A stretch of 64,000 bases of DNA from Trichinella spiralis (taxonomy: Eukaryota > Nematoda > Enoplea > Trichinellida > Trichinellidae), in assembly GCA_000181795.3 (NCBI GenBank), contig CM012953.1, forward strand, positions 8,496,318-8,560,317. Direction: 5' to 3'. The stretch's first letter is position 1. Every line of letters starts with the position of its first letter. The notes below the pieces were generated by a model that saw only the letters and a list, made by a program, of their open reading frames with translations, was not told the origin of the DNA and did no database searches. A program made the position numbers and the translations under genes. Positions 11,550-25,170 of the stretch are shown here, piece by piece.

Positions 11550-14369
11550 TATTTCCATTTAATATTAGAAAATTTCAAATTGGCATAACTGAAGTCAACG
11601 ATTGCTGATCCAGGCTGAGCTTCTCTGAAGTTAACGGCAGCAACATCATTGCTGCGATACACTTTATGACTCCTTGGCTACAGTCTTCCTAGAATTCATG
11701 AAATGCTTCTAGTGTTTTTACTGTGGCTATAATCTCGAAGCGTCAAAGTTAGAAGCTACATCTTATTGTCTTATCTTATCTAAGAAACCCTTTCCTTGCC
11801 ATTTATAACATTGACAATACGTATCAAATGACATCTACTTCAGTGATATCTGCGTAGAATTGTTGAATACTTTTGAAACAGTACCTCAGATCTGCATTTT
11901 CTAGAAGTTATTTTTCATTAGTTCTGTTTGCTGCTTCTTATTTTGACAACTAAACAAATCATCAGTATTAATGCAGAGACAGTTATCTTTCCATAGATAG
12001 TTTGAATTTTGGTCAGTGCACAAAATTTATAAATTTTGAATTAGGCCTTTCAAAAGAGCAAAAAACAAGCTACTTGAAATTGTTTTTCAAAACTTTTGAA
12101 AAGCGTTTTTGAAAAACTTCAAAACAACGAGACCAGATGTTAGAACTTCTCATGATATTCACGATCTGACAGCTGAAAAATTATTTTATAATCTGCTAAT
12201 TGGCTAGAACTGCACTCCATATGGTGACTACTCAAGCGTATTAACATAAATCGCGTAAGCGTTAAGCTTTAGGCTAATAATGAAAGTAAATAGATAGCTA
12301 GTAAGTAGCATATTAGCAGGAAAACGGCCTCTTTCAGTTTTACTTTTGAAAACAGCCCTGCTAAATAAACAGCTATTAATTTTGAATGAGATACGATTCT
12401 AAAAGATCCATTTCAATTAATAAAATGAATTGAAAGTAATTAAATTGCTTTCCAGCAACAACAATAAGCTTTCGGTTAGAATTTTTCGTATGAACATTTC
12501 TGTTGCACATCGCAAGTGCATCGAATCCACGGAAAGGAATTTCCTTCAACATTATCATGCCATGCCATTTATTCTGTCTACGACTATACTTTTTTATGCA
12601 AAATTGTGCATTTGACATGCCACATTTTAGCAATTATCATCTTAAGCAGAGGAGCATCTGTTAGCTATCTTTTTATTTTTATCATAAGGAAATAAACCTG
12701 TAGCAGCAATATCACTATAGATGGTTTTCTTCTTATGTTCTGATATACAAAGAAAAAAATATATATGTATTATAAACAAAATTTAAGCTTCAGAAAACGT
12801 TAACAAATTAGCAAAGCTTTATTTTTGCTGCTTGGTTGAAATAGGTGACAATTTTTCTTATCGCTTTGTTTGTGTTATCAAAAGAATAAGTACAAATAAA
12901 TTCAGTTGCTTTTGTTTTGTCTTTGAATTAACTGAATGCAGACTGCTGATTATGCATGCAAATATTTCTTGAAATGAATTGTATGTACAATATCATTCTC
13001 GGTTCTGTAAAATAAACTTTACAAGGCCACCTTTTACACTAATTCAATAATAAAAGATGTTAGTTTCAATAACTTAGCATTGTAAATTTCAACTAGATTA
13101 TTATTATTTAAAATTTCATAAGTATATTAAAATGAAGAATGTATGAGTAATTAAGATATTGATTTTTACACTATGTAAATGGTTAACTCAATTTATATAA
13201 AAAAGTTTTAAAAAGCATTAAAATATAAACAATAATGTTTAATATTATTAGTCCATCTAAAGTATGGATGAATTTTTTAATAATGTTGGAGGTGGACATA
13301 AAAGTATGGTTTTGCATTGCATTGCAAAAAAGATAGAATAAATTTCATTGCGTATGCGTTTAAATTTTTTGAACTATGGGAAAGCATGGTGCAGCACAAA
13401 TTCGGGTTTCGTAGTTCAGTTTCAAATGTCTGAATCACCACTGAATTTAGTGGATACTGGTACCCCAGTGAAAAATCCAATGCAAATTGCCATTACCAAA
13501 AACAACATTGTGTCAATACCAAGTCAGCATAAAAATATAGGTCATAAGCAGTTGGCCGAAGTTGACGCTGATGTATGAGTAGCAAAAGCTGCAGAATCCG
13601 CTAATAAATAGAAACCATAATTTTGTTTGTCATCATTTGCAGCCAGTGTTTTTGAATTTTATTAAAAATAATATTTTACATGTGCATCTTTTCATTTCTT
13701 TTTATCCGACACTATTGTACAACATTCAAATTTATTATTTTCATTAAACTGACGCAGTTTTTAATCAAGCAATGTATTTTAAAGTATTTTTTTTAGCTAA
13801 CTGAAAGTTCTTCGGTGTATTTTTTCTACCTTAGATAGTTTAATTTTGCAAACGATGCTTTTTGCTGTTGATATGAATAACAACAAATTTCAAGTTTAGT
13901 ATCGTTGTTAAGTAAAGGAAGAAATTTTCATCCTTAGCTAATTAACTTGTCTATAGGTTAAAAGTAAACGACTAATAAAAGCATATTCAAATGATACATT
14001 TTTCTAAACGTGTACCGTATTGTAATGAACTATAGGAATGATTATATGAATTTGACTTTCGACTTGACAGAAAAAAACATTTTATTTGTACTTTACTGGA
14101 AAATTGAATGTTCTATTATGCAAAGTGATAAATTTTTTCAGGTCTAATTTCAGTAATTTCAAATTTAAATCGGCATTCATGTTCATGGGCTGAAATTTCA
14201 TTATATTATATTTTTATTATATATGATATTTGAAATAAACAGATACTGAATATTTTTCAATCGTTTTTTAATTGAAAAATATACATTAAAAATCATCATT
14301 ATTAGAACTTGAGAATATTGTTACGGTAATACGGCATTGTTGTGGCCTTTTTCCGTCGGAGTCGTGAGC
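11550..14369. other. AT-rich intergenic stretch upstream of the peroxiredoxin gene
   Basis: Mostly featureless. The exception is a coding-like patch at 13348-13611 (listed separately). A TTTTTTCAG at about 14140 could serve as a leader splice acceptor for the peroxiredoxin gene. Confidence 0.4.
13348..13611 (+). pseudogene. Coding-like fragment interrupted by TGA, family unknown
   Basis: An open frame of 76 codons ends at TGA (13576-13578), then continues in the same frame for 10 more codons (VAKAAESANK) to TAG at 13609-13611. The peptide section NLVDTGTPVKNPMQIAITKN and IPSQHKNIGHKQLAEVDADV has normal amino-acid variety, unlike random AT-rich frames. I see no clear splice sites. It may be a 3' exon, a retrocopy fragment or chance; the second stop in frame favours a degraded gene. 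Confidence 0.3.
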
Positions 14370-14963
14370 ATGAACCGCCAACTTCGCGTTGGTAAACCAG
14401 CGCCTTTTTTCGGAGCAACCGCTGTATTCCAGGGGAGTTCGACATATGTCCGCTTGAGCGATTTCAGGGGTCGTTATTTGGTATTGTTTTTTTATCCACG
14501 AGATTTCACTCAAGTCTGCCCGACGGAAATAATTGCTCTCAGTGATCGCGTTGAAGATTTCAAGAAGCTCGACTGTGACGTGCTGGCTTGTTCCACGGAC
14601 AGCGAGTTTTCTCATATAGCTTGGATGAGAGTACCAAGAAGATGCGGAGGCTTGGGTGAAATGAATATACCAATACTGGCAGATCCAGCTCACCAGATAG
14701 CAAAGGACTACAACGTCTATGACCCCGACCGTGGACTTGCTTTGCGTGGCGTATTCATTATTGACCGCAGTAGCATCTTGCGCCAGATCATCATCAACGA
14801 CTTGCAAGTTGGAAGGAACGTCGATGAGGTGCTGCGTCTCGTCCAAGCATATCGGCATACGGATGACTATGGAGAAATGTGCCCTGCAAATTGGAAACCA
14901 GGCTCTTTGACCATAGATCCGCATCCGGATCAGTGTGTTGAATATTTCTCTAAAACAGGCTGA
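14370..14963 (+). CDS. Typical 2-Cys peroxiredoxin, intronless
   Basis: The 197-aa protein reduces hydrogen peroxide and alkyl hydroperoxides at the expense of thioredoxin. The peroxidatic Cys50 lies in [14 protein letters not shown] and the resolving Cys171 in [11 protein letters not shown], the arrangement of dimeric/decameric Prx1-4-type enzymes. GGLG (within [16 protein letters not shown]) and a C-terminal YF (EYFSKTG) are both present, the pair that makes eukaryotic enzymes prone to over-oxidation. No signal peptide is evident, so it is probably cytosolic. The start at ATG 14370 matches the family length; the upstream in-frame codons lack an earlier ATG. AATAAA at 15187-15192 is a plausible poly(A) signal. 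Oddities: no introns in an intron-rich neighbourhood, clearly higher GC than its flanks, and Gln in the usual DLPVGR motif (DLQVGR). A retrocopy that stayed functional is possible. Confidence 0.93.
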   Translation: MNRQLRVGKPAPFFGATAVFQGSSTYVRLSDFRGRYLVLFFYPRDFTQVCPTEIIALSDRVEDFKKLDCDVLACSTDSEFSHIAWMRVPRRCGGLGEMNIPILADPAHQIAKDYNVYDPDRGLALRGVFIIDRSSILRQIIINDLQVGRNVDEVLRLVQAYRHTDDYGEMCPANWKPGSLTIDPHPDQCVEYFSKTG

Positions 14964-16337
14964 TTGTTGACCTCTGTTGTTGCACTGCTTTCTTCTCCCT
15001 CAGGCCACAGTATTCCTTACCAATTCATTTGTCTTTTCTATTTTATCTGAACTTTTACTCATATTGTTTTACTGATATGTTATTTTGTTTTGTCAAATCA
15101 CTGTTTTATTCAAATTATTTTTGCAAAATTTGTGAAAAACATTTTCTAAATAACTGAATTGAATAATGATTTGCGAATTGTTAAATAATAAAACTTTGAT
15201 ATAATAATTTGTGTATGAAGCTTTCTTTATTCATATTTTCACAATTTGCGTAATGAACATTTTATAATTTAAACAGCTTCAAGCAAAATATTATACAAAT
15301 ATTAATCCAAGTTCATGCATATGTGTAACAATTATTTCATGATTTAATACAATTTTATTTATACTGCATAATAAAAAAAATTTTTTGGTTTCAAATATGA
15401 AGGAAGCATTATGAAAATCTGTCATTGTAAATATGACGTGTGTCACTCCTGGTTTAATATTATTAAAACTTTTAAAATGTGTAAACTTGGAAAAAAATTT
15501 CAAATAAATATGCTTTTGTAGTTTAGTAGTTGAAAAAAACTGTTATAATGCCAATTTTACAAATCCCATTGCAGAATACTTACTGTGTAACGCACGTATG
15601 TACTATGATAAATTTATTGATTTAACATGCTATTGTTTACAATTTTTATCAGAAGATAATAATGGCAAAACAATGAAACACACCTGCTGAATAATAATGA
15701 AATAAAAACATATTTCATGTTTTTTTTTGTTGTATCTGATGGTGCATCCGTAAAACGGACTGACAAATTGAGTGATAAATTCAATCAATAAAACAAGAGC
15801 ATTAAAAAAAAGCAAAGTATTCATGAAAAAAGTTGACATATGAGCCATTTGTTCGGCATATGTAGTAAATCAAAGCAAAGTACACCGATATACTTTGACG
15901 TGTTAGTAATAGAATGAGTGAATTATTCAATTAAAAATTTGAAGCTAAACTGAAATGTATATGAAAAATTATGACAAGATAAATTTTGTCATTCCAAAAA
16001 TTTTTTCTTTTAAACCGCCATAAATTTAATGATAATAAATTAAGTTTTAAACAGTTTAACCTTTCAATATTCGCATTAGAATATAAAAAGTAATATGAAT
16101 TTCATTTTATCAGTCAACAATAATTTCTGCACAAAATATAATTTGCGAAGCTAATTGAAGCAGCGTGAAAAGAAAAAGTGAAGAAGAGAAAAAATAATAC
16201 TTTTTTATAATTGCAAAAGGCAACTTTTGTATATAATGAATTGTCAACAAAATTGAATTGCCAAAAAGTACATATGGAAAGCATTAAAATGATAATATCA
16301 ATAATAAATAACATGAAATGAATATGCAAAGCATAGT
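14964..16337. other. Intergenic region between peroxiredoxin and LRR genes
   Basis: Convergent 3' ends of a plus- and a minus-strand gene. The sequence is AT-rich with no supported exon. Confidence 0.5.
15187..15192 (+). terminator. Poly(A) signal AATAAA for the peroxiredoxin gene
   Basis: Canonical hexamer about 220 nt after the stop codon, on the coding strand. Not tested further. Confidence 0.45.
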
Positions 16338-18963
16338 TTAGTTGGTTATTGGAAAGCGGTTGTTGCAAAGGATGAAAGCGAAAGTGATCAACAATATCAA
16401 CATTGGAATTGGCAAACGATCAACGGATAATGGTGCTCTACTGAAAGTGTCCAGGTGGTGATGGTCGTATTTCTTGGTGCAGTTGATAATCCAAGCCGGG
16501 TCAATTTGCCCAAGCTGCTGCTGCAAAAATAAGTCAGGCGACGAACAATAGTTCCTCTTCAGCGTGTCGTTGGAGAGCTTTTGGAAATTATGCACCAACC
16601 AACCGTTACGACAAGAACAGTCCAGGTCGTTTTCCATAAATTGCAGCTCGTAGACCTGGTCGCCGGGGATTTCTTGGAACGCGTAACGAGCAATGTGGCC
16701 GATTTGATTGTTGAGCAGCTGCAACGAACCGACGTTCCGCATGCCGACAAAGCTGGAACTGCGGATGCTGGTGATGCGTGAATTGTGAATTTGCAACGTT
16801 TCCACAGTTTCCAGCTCGTCGAAAGCTTTCGGCCACAGTACGCCCAAGCTGCTCTGATCGATTCGCATACTGCTCACATGACCTAGACCGTGAAACGTGC
16901 GTGGAGCGACGCCGATCCATTCGGACCGATTGGCCTGCCAGTTGCGGATGTCCAGGAAATGGACCCGGGTACAGTTGTAAAACGCTTCGGGTTCAATGGT
17001 CACCAAGTTCAATGGCAAATGCAAAAATTGCACATTGTACAGACCGCTGAATGCGTGCCGTTGGATGCGCGTGATGGATGTTGATCTCAGGTCCAAACCT
17101 CGGATATTTTCTGATCCGAAGAACAAATAAGCCGGCAGTTGTTCCAACGCGTCAGCACGCACGATCACCTCTTTCAATGAATGCAAATTTGCAAAACTGT
17201 ACGACTGCAGATCGGAAAGTGGATTTCCAACTAATGACAAATAGCGCAATTTTGTCAAATTGTGAAACGTGTACCCTTCGATGCGTTCAATTTCACAATA
17301 GTTGAGCGTCAAACGTTCCAGTAATGGATAATAACGAAAATCATCGCCACTTATGCGCGCCATTGTCGCCCTGGCTATGGTCAAATTGCGCAATTTCGGT
17401 GACATCTCTTGGGGAATTTTTTCCAACATCACACCATCGCATATCACCTTCAACGGTATTTCATTTCAGTAAGATAAAATAAAATACTTTCGAAATAAAT
17501 GTGTTTAATCATTTTTGATTAATTGGAGCTGTAGCAAAGTAATTCATAATTATTTGAAATATTTCAAAGTTTCCCATTAAAATAAATTCTTTAAAAATTT
17601 GTTTACATGAAAAATAAATATGTGACGTGACAATCAATCTGAATAATGTGATCAGAAAAAATATTTGAAATTTTATTCCTATAAACTCTGTGCATTTCCA
17701 CTGCTGAAAGCTAGTTTAACGGAAAGCTAGCTAGCTTGCTAATATTTTCTTTCTTGTATATATTGTTTCACTGCTGAATGCGGCTATTCTTTTAAGGATG
17801 ATAAAAAATTTATCTCTAAAATTTCCAATTAGCTGTCGATAAAATGCAAAATTAAATTCTACTTCAATATGTTGATATTATTTTATTTGAAAACTGTAGT
17901 AACAGTTTTTAACTAAAAATTTACTGACAAATACAAACACAAATATAAATTTGATTTTATAATAATTAAAGATTACTGTGCGTTTTGAATAAAAATTTTG
18001 TTGAATCAAATTGCTACCTAGCAACCGAAATCATATTTTTTTTGCTAGGATGGGTAAACGCTTTTAACTATAACCCTATTGTTAAAATTCAAGTAACAGG
18101 AAAAATCTGCCCCAAATCCGCATAAATGAAACAGATTTTGCTGCTTTCCATCTGAAAAAAAAACAAAGCAAACAGCTTTTCAATATACATGACTTGCCAG
18201 CCGGGCTGCTTTTAACATTTACTTCCCTCTTAACTTGAAAATTTCATTGTCATCTTGTAATACTTTGAATATCTTTTCACATTCACAAAATAATGAAATT
18301 TTATCCACATGTTAACCTGAAACTCAAATAGTGCAAATAGATCTGTTTACAAAATACTCATAAAAATCTTTAATAAAACAAATAAATAAATGTAAAATCA
18401 AAATTAAAAAATCAATATTAGTTAATATCAAGCATTGTAATGTAAAACCCCAACTGCAATCAAACTCCTTTGATGAATCGAAGTAGAAGAGGTATATTCA
18501 ATAGCCATATTTATATTCATTATCAACAAATATCAGTTTCAGATTGATGCAAATCAGTGGTTTAAACAGAGAAGTAATTATCTATAAACCAAGCTTAAGA
18601 AAAGCAAAATTTGCAGCAAGCTGAAATCGATGTTCAATTTCTTATTATCTCATTGCCAAGGTGATTGTTGGTGATTATTCAATGTTAATCAATTTTAAAT
18701 GAATTGTCAGATTCAGGGGTGGATTCAGAAGAACAAAATTAAATGGGAAAATGCAAATCTCTGTGGATAAGGACATTGAAAGCAGACAGGACGGAAAGAA
18801 TTGCAAATGAACGTTTTACCTCTTGTTCAGTTGGACAAAGACACCCTTTTGGACAAAACAGTGACTCTTGGAATGAGGCGCTTGAAACATCCAGCAGAAG
18901 AAGCTTTACCGCCAAACAGGCGACAAGCAGGCGCCAATGACAAAAAACTGCTGACCAGCGCAT
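16338..18963 (-). CDS. Secreted/membrane leucine-rich-repeat protein (two exons)
   Basis: Exons 18963-18820 and 17447-16338 (phase 0, intron 1372 nt) give 417 aa. Exon 1 encodes a signal peptide (MRWSAVFCHWRLLVACLAVKL...) and the start of an LRR N-terminal cap with Cys37, 41 and 43 (FCPKGCLCP); exon 2 opens with VICDG, completing the cap. About eight LRRs follow, with unit style LRYLSLVGNPLSDLQSYSFANL. Next comes a C-terminal LRR cap with the CSC pair (LDCSCRNGWLVHNF) and two further Cys (RNYCSS, IINC). The C-terminus is a hydrophobic segment (PIPMLILLITFAFILC), either a transmembrane helix or a GPI-anchor signal. There are several N-glycosylation sequons (NLT, NCT, NRS, NDT). This is the general plan of extracellular LRR receptors and adhesion proteins; no kinase, Ig or TIR domain follows. 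The ligand and orthologue are unknown. A TTTTTCAG at about 19010 on the minus strand may be a leader acceptor. Confidence 0.88.
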
Positions 18964-21900
18964 GAATTCGGGCACCGGTTTAGCCAGGATGCACTCTCTG
19001 AAAAATTGACAGCCACAATTTTAGAAAAATTAATCAATAATAAAGAGTAAAATAAATAATGATCATAAGAAAACGAAGAAGCTTGTATACTCGAAGCTGT
19101 TACTAACACGGCAAGCTTAACAAATAGAAGTAGCTAAATGAATGAGAGAAAATCGAGTTCATATATATATATATATAACTGCCCTCCCAGTAGTTGAGCG
19201 TCTAGCTGAAACAAAAAAAAGAGATGCCGACACATGTTTTGAAAATGAAAGCTAAATGCTTTAGCACCGCGGGCTAGGGAGAAAATTGCCAACTGAACTG
19301 AACATATTTTGCAAAGAGCACATTTTAAAGCATGTCGGCTTGTTTTTAAAATTAAGTGATAAACTTCTTCACCATTTAAATGGATTTGATCAAGTTAGCA
19401 AAGAGTGCTCTCCCATACATCTGCTAAATGACATACGGTTCTAACAGCGTTGATATAAACAGATTAGTTACGCGACACTGTGGCGAGTAGGCATGCTGAA
19501 ACACGCCTACGTTTTAACCACAAATAGCTGAACGGCCAATAATTGATAAACATTCGCCGACAGCTGACTGTGTTAGCAGGGCACTTTATTGTCACATTAA
19601 TCGTGCAGTCAGAAAATCAACCACTGCTAAAGACAGAAAGCTCATCTTTAGCTGGCAATAAAAAATTGCTCATGTGACGTAACGTTTGCAATATTTTTCA
19701 TGTAATTTCAAAAGATAGGTTGACATTTCAATAACAACAACAACAACAACAACAACAAGTGGAAGATTTGTTTTTTTTTTGCTTTTTCCAAGAGATATAA
19801 TATATATATATGTATATGATGTATAACGTTAGCGGCTTCATATTAGCCAGGCAGGCACTGACAACACGTTTACATGCTAGCATGTTGAGCAACTGATCAA
19901 ACTGAGGCGCAAATGTAATTAATCCTTTGCACATCTTTGCGTCGAATAAGCTGACAAAGCAGAGTAAGCATGTGAACATGATTGCCGGAGGACAGCCGAC
20001 GGGGAAAAATCATCACTCACCCCAACTTTGCTATTTTGCAAAAGTTCATTCTTGATATGCTTTTATTAAAACATTTCCTATTTGAATTTTAAATTTTATT
20101 GAAGAAATACTTTTCACTTGTTCAAATGAAAAGTTGCTTTTAATTAATAATTTTAATATTGAAAAAATACAAAAATAGTTTATACAAGTAGTTTCATAAA
20201 ATTGCAATATTATGCAGAAAATTTTGCATTCTGCTTTTGATTAATTTATTTTTCAAAAAAAAAAAATTCTTCAGCTTTTGTGATTTGCCAAGCGTTTTTG
20301 CATCATTGCAAAAAGTAATTTCATCAATCTTTTATGGCACAAAGTTTTTTTTATTCAATATGCTGCACATATGAAAAAATTATAAAAATTGCTTTAAACA
20401 AAGTTTGAACTAGTTAAACCAATAAATGTTACACTACTAGTTTACAATTGGAAAGAAATTTTGATTATTTGGTAAAGTTAAGCTTATTATTTTAAACAAA
20501 TACGATTGAAAATTGAAATTGTTCATCAAAAAAAATTTATTTCGAAAAAATGCTGTTTGAAAAATTTCATTCAAACCAGAAAATTATTTTTGAAGGTTCA
20601 CAATGGTGTTAAATAATTATTAGTAATTTTTCTTTTTAATAATCAATTTGGACAAACTCTATTATCCATTCTATTACTACACGTAACTTCATCTGACTTT
20701 ACTTGAATTTTAAAGCGGGTATTTCTTTAACAGGACGAAACATGTTTCATTTGTTATTCACATTATAAAAATGATCTTTGTTAATTTTTCTGCAACCAGC
20801 ATAAGCACAATGCAAAAACCAGTTAACTTTATTGTTCGACGTCAAAGCTGGAAATTATTCAGCGGAAAAAAGAATAACGCAAAAGAAATTTTGGTAGAAG
20901 TAAAAAATCAAGCGAAGCTTAAATTGTCATAACAAATGCTGTGATAAATTAAAATAGAAAAGCACAGTGCACAATATTAAATTTGCTTACTGCAAGAAAT
21001 AATCAAAGAAAATGTAAAGAGCCAAACAAAAACTTATTTTGCATTTATTTAACCGAAGCTATTCAATTCTTCAAGTGAAGCCAGTTAACTGTACAAATAT
21101 AATAGTATAAGCCGTCAATGACAAAAGTAAATTATTTTCACAATGGAAGTTTAAAATCAGTTTCAAATGTAATTTAAATAAATACAAACGTGTATATTAC
21201 ATCATGATGCTATAAAGATTCAAAAATGAAATACAAATTTTTATACATTACATGCATTTAATTCACATTCAATGTTTCAGTTATCAGCATGCATTATGAA
21301 AATAAATTTAAAATATGCTTTCATGTGAGATGATAGTCACTTGCAATTTTCAGTAACTACTTCTGTACTATCTTGCTTATACAGACACGTACACGTACGT
21401 ATAATCTAATATATATATATACATGTATAATCTTCTATAAGCAAACATTCTTAAATCATGCATAATTAATTTATTAAAATGATCTGGGTATTTATTCAAA
21501 TGGAATGAAATTCCAAAATAACTTTTTTAAGGAAATCAAAAAACAGATCGATTATAAAAGCCTTATTGCTATCAAACCTTGAAATAAATCTTTGCAAGGA
21601 ATTTTTTTTATCAAATTACCTTACCCAAATTTGACACAATGACAACACTTATTAAAATATTCTTCAAATTATGCATTGCACTGAATTATTTGATTTTCAT
21701 AAATGGAACGCCTGACGCTTTGCAAAACATGTAAAAAGTTAAGAAAACAGATTAAAGCCGAAACTAAAATAAAACAAATCAAAATATTAACTCATTGATG
21801 TTTCATTACTTTTGCAAAATGTTAACCAAAAAAATAAAAAAAGTAACTAAATAAAAGAAATAAATGAAACAAAATTGCAAGCAAATCCCTAATTCAATCG

Positions 21901-23279
21901 AAAGCATCAGACTAATGCTAGCAGGTTCTAAAGACTGGAAGCGGTAAATTTGCAATTATTTGCAATAAAAACAACAAAGTATGTACTGCAAACTTAAAAT
22001 AGAAACACAAGTCAACTTCACGCAAATGGTTAAAACTTGCAACATTAATAAATTAACTTTTTCTAAAGAAATTTTCCAAAAATTAGATTAAAAATTACAA
22101 CTTTATCATATTATCATCTGCAATTTATTTAATATTCGTATACTTTGCAAGGAAAGCTTTAACAATGCCTTTTCTGCTTCATTGCAATGCAAAAGAAAGA
22201 CGAAATTCAATTTGTAAATCAAATTCAGCTATGCATAAATGGTTGCTATTTAAATTTTGAGCGTCACTTCTGTTTAAATTTTTCTCTGCATCCCATTTTG
22301 CAGCTCGATAATTTTAACGATAGAATTGTAAATGTGCAATATTATGCAACATAAAAAACTAGCATTTGTTAAGTATATGCATTAATAAAATAGGAAAGCT
22401 TTAAAATTTTTTTTTCAAATCTTGCACAAATACACAAACATTGGCATGAAACCAGAATAAGACAAAGTAAGAACCAGAAATCTTCAAATTTCTAAGACCA
22501 CAACTATCGCAACGCAATGCAAGTTGAAAAGAAAATATGACCAGAAACAAGGCTAACAAGATATTACTCAACAAAACAATGACAGCGTGAGAAGCGACTG
22601 TCAAAAATGCCAGTCTTTCAAGGCATGGGCATTTGAATATTACATTATACTGTTATTTCCATATCTGCCTGTTTACTTCTGCTGCCTCCCTTACCATAGT
22701 TATTCTGCTTTTGAATATGTATAGCAACTGCTTATCTTACGCTAACGCCCAAAAATACCAACTACATGGCACCTGTAAGAAGAATGAAATCAAATTAAAA
22801 TGGATATGAATTGAAGCTTTCTATCCAGATAACAATAATTCTTTGGAGCTGTATCTTACACTCAGTGTAATCAAGCAAATAATAACAACAGTAGAAAAAA
22901 AGCGAGCAATCCTATTTAGGGTAGCATTGAAAAAATAAATTAGTTCAAGTATTAGTGCGCTTGAGTACGCTATTACATCAATGTAAAGAAGAACCTGTAG
23001 CTGTAACATCATTTATTTGCACTGTTTCTTTAACTGAATACTGTATTAGATAAACAGTGCGACAAAACATTCTGTAACCTGCTCGACAAGCACATTGGGT
23101 TATTCTTGCCATCTCCACATTAAAAGGAATAGTAAGTGTAGAATTTATGGGGACTGCAGAGACAAATTAATTGTCGACACTAACTAACGTCGCTAATGCG
23201 CAGTGCTAGCTAGATTGGCTAGTTGAATCTTATTTAGAAAATTATGCCTAGCTCAAGTCAATTTTGCTAAAGGTTGCGA
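18964..23279. other. AT-rich intergenic desert, left part
   Basis: No gene seen. It contains a short AT run near 19162-19177, a CAA tract at 19732-19760, and several odd patches of ordinary GC (19180-19600) with no recognisable frame. Confidence 0.5.
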
Positions 23280-25170
23280 AAACAATGGCAGAACTGTTAT
23301 AACACATCTAGCTCATTAATGCCTAAGCAATTACCATTTGAAACCGATATAACTCTTGCCATTTTTCAGAGATTTATTGATGCCCTGTTTGATGGTGTGA
23401 AACGATTCTTCGAAGATATTTTAATTAAATAAAGCAATAAAAATGAACACTGTAATTTAATAAAAAACGGTCCTGCAGAGTCTTTAAAAACGTACTATTA
23501 AATTTATACGGCTACTTTCTTTCAAAGAAAGCTAGCATTTTAGAGCCACACCATGAGATTTTAGATTTGGAAGCAACACAGAATGATATTTCAAAAAGCA
23601 AAAGCTATGCATTTGCCAATGAAGTAAAGTAATTCATGATGCTTCATTCCATGATTTAGGGGCAGTGCTAATAGTCGTGAAACAACAAAAAAAATTTGCT
23701 GCTAAAATGACTGAGTCAAAAAAACCCAATTATGAACAAACTGATAAACATGCACTAGCAGTTGTATTTGAAATAAAAATATTCCACAAATAGCTCTATA
23801 ATATATGCTTCTAAATATAAAAACAAGTCTATACTGGAATTATTGAAAGTACAAAGCTCCATGTACTCAGTAGATTCTGATGTTAGGTGCCTTTGGCTGT
23901 TAACTGTTTCAAAATATGAAAAATCCAAAAAATGAAGACGCATTGTATCGGTAAGCGAATTTCAATTGCGGTTTGCAAATGCAATAAAAATATTTATTTC
24001 AAAATTTACAAAAATATCCTTTATTATCTCGTATATTAAGGGGTACTGTGGGGTGCATGGGTAAAAGCGAAGATAAGCAATGAGTAGAAACTGTTTCATA
24101 TAAAGAAAACCAAATCGTTTCTTCACATAAATTGCTAAATGTGGAGAAATCTAGTGATAATATTAACTAGAGCAAAGAAAGACATCCTTAATATCAGTGA
24201 CATTCAAAATTGTGCGCATGAATACGTTAGCTAGATGCTGGCTACAGAGGCCCATTTTGGATAATGACATTAAACAATTAGAGAGGCAGTGCAGTCAATG
24301 CCAAGAAGCATCAATTCACTAGATACGGCCGTCAGAGATGCTAACCTTTATAACCTTAACCGCAGATTACAAACGCTCCTGAGTATTATTTACACAGAGT
24401 ATGTGAAAGACTTCTGTTAGGCAGCTGATCTGCCAAAGAAAACTCGAGAATGCTGATGTGATGAAAAGCCGTTCACATGAGAATGGATATCAGCATAAGT
24501 TCAAGAATACTCTGAATCTATATTATTCAAAATCTGAACACCAGAATGCTGGTGCACAGACGACATATCGACTTGTTGATCTGACGGCTAACAGCAATAA
24601 AGTCAAGAGAAACTTCAAATAAAAAAAATGGAAATCTGAATTTAGACAGTTGAAACCTACAGATAGTGACATGGCAAATTGAAACAGTATTAGAAGACTG
24701 ATGAAAAGAGTGGAGATGAGAAATGAAGACATTATAGAGCAAATGCTGCATCGAAACAAATAAAGCGAAAATGTCGACCAAAATATCCAGACAGTGACAT
24801 TTGCCGTGCCACAAAATGACGTAGCATTGCAATATAATAACTATTTTAGAAAACAAATACATTAATCAGAATAAGAATTAAGAAAGAAATGGAAAACTGC
24901 TAATTAAAAGAAAAATAAGGCAGAAATTTGACAGCTCGCAATGTACCCCAAACTGCCATTAGGTAATAACAGCAAAATTGTTTTATTATTGCATAAAAAT
25001 ATAAAATCAGTTTGTCTGAAATAAATTTTGAAAACATTAAAGCTGTTTAAGAAGATATCGATCAATATAATATTCTTACTGCTTTGGATGCAATCTGACC
25101 AGATGATCAGTGGACAACAACAAGTCGACGAAATAATAACAATACCAATGCCCACACGGGGTCTGATCAT
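23280..25170 (+). mobile_element. Degenerate Ty3/gypsy-type retrotransposon pol fragment
   Basis: Three pol landmarks occur in the right order on the plus strand but in broken frames. A reverse-transcriptase segment lies near 23340-23430 (LPFETDITLAIFQRF then a FFEDIL in place of the YLDDIL box). An RNase H start lies at 23635-23793 (DASFHDLGAVL ... NYEQTDKHALAVVFEIKIF, ending in TAG). An integrase zinc-binding segment lies at about 24203-24322 (ARCWLQRPILDNDI followed by CSQCQ). Later sequence to about 25170 may be integrase tail, but this is weak. Multiple stops and gaps mean it is an old relic. I could not identify LTRs, so the boundaries are approximate. Confidence 0.75.

Noticed and set aside
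14286-14924. 212-codon minus-strand open frame opposite the peroxiredoxin
   Set aside because: The plus frame is an unmistakable peroxiredoxin; the antisense frame is a by-product of its codon use.
16559-17305. Several open frames on both strands inside the LRR exon
   Set aside because: They are out-of-frame shadows of the GC-richer LRR coding sequence and have no domain content.
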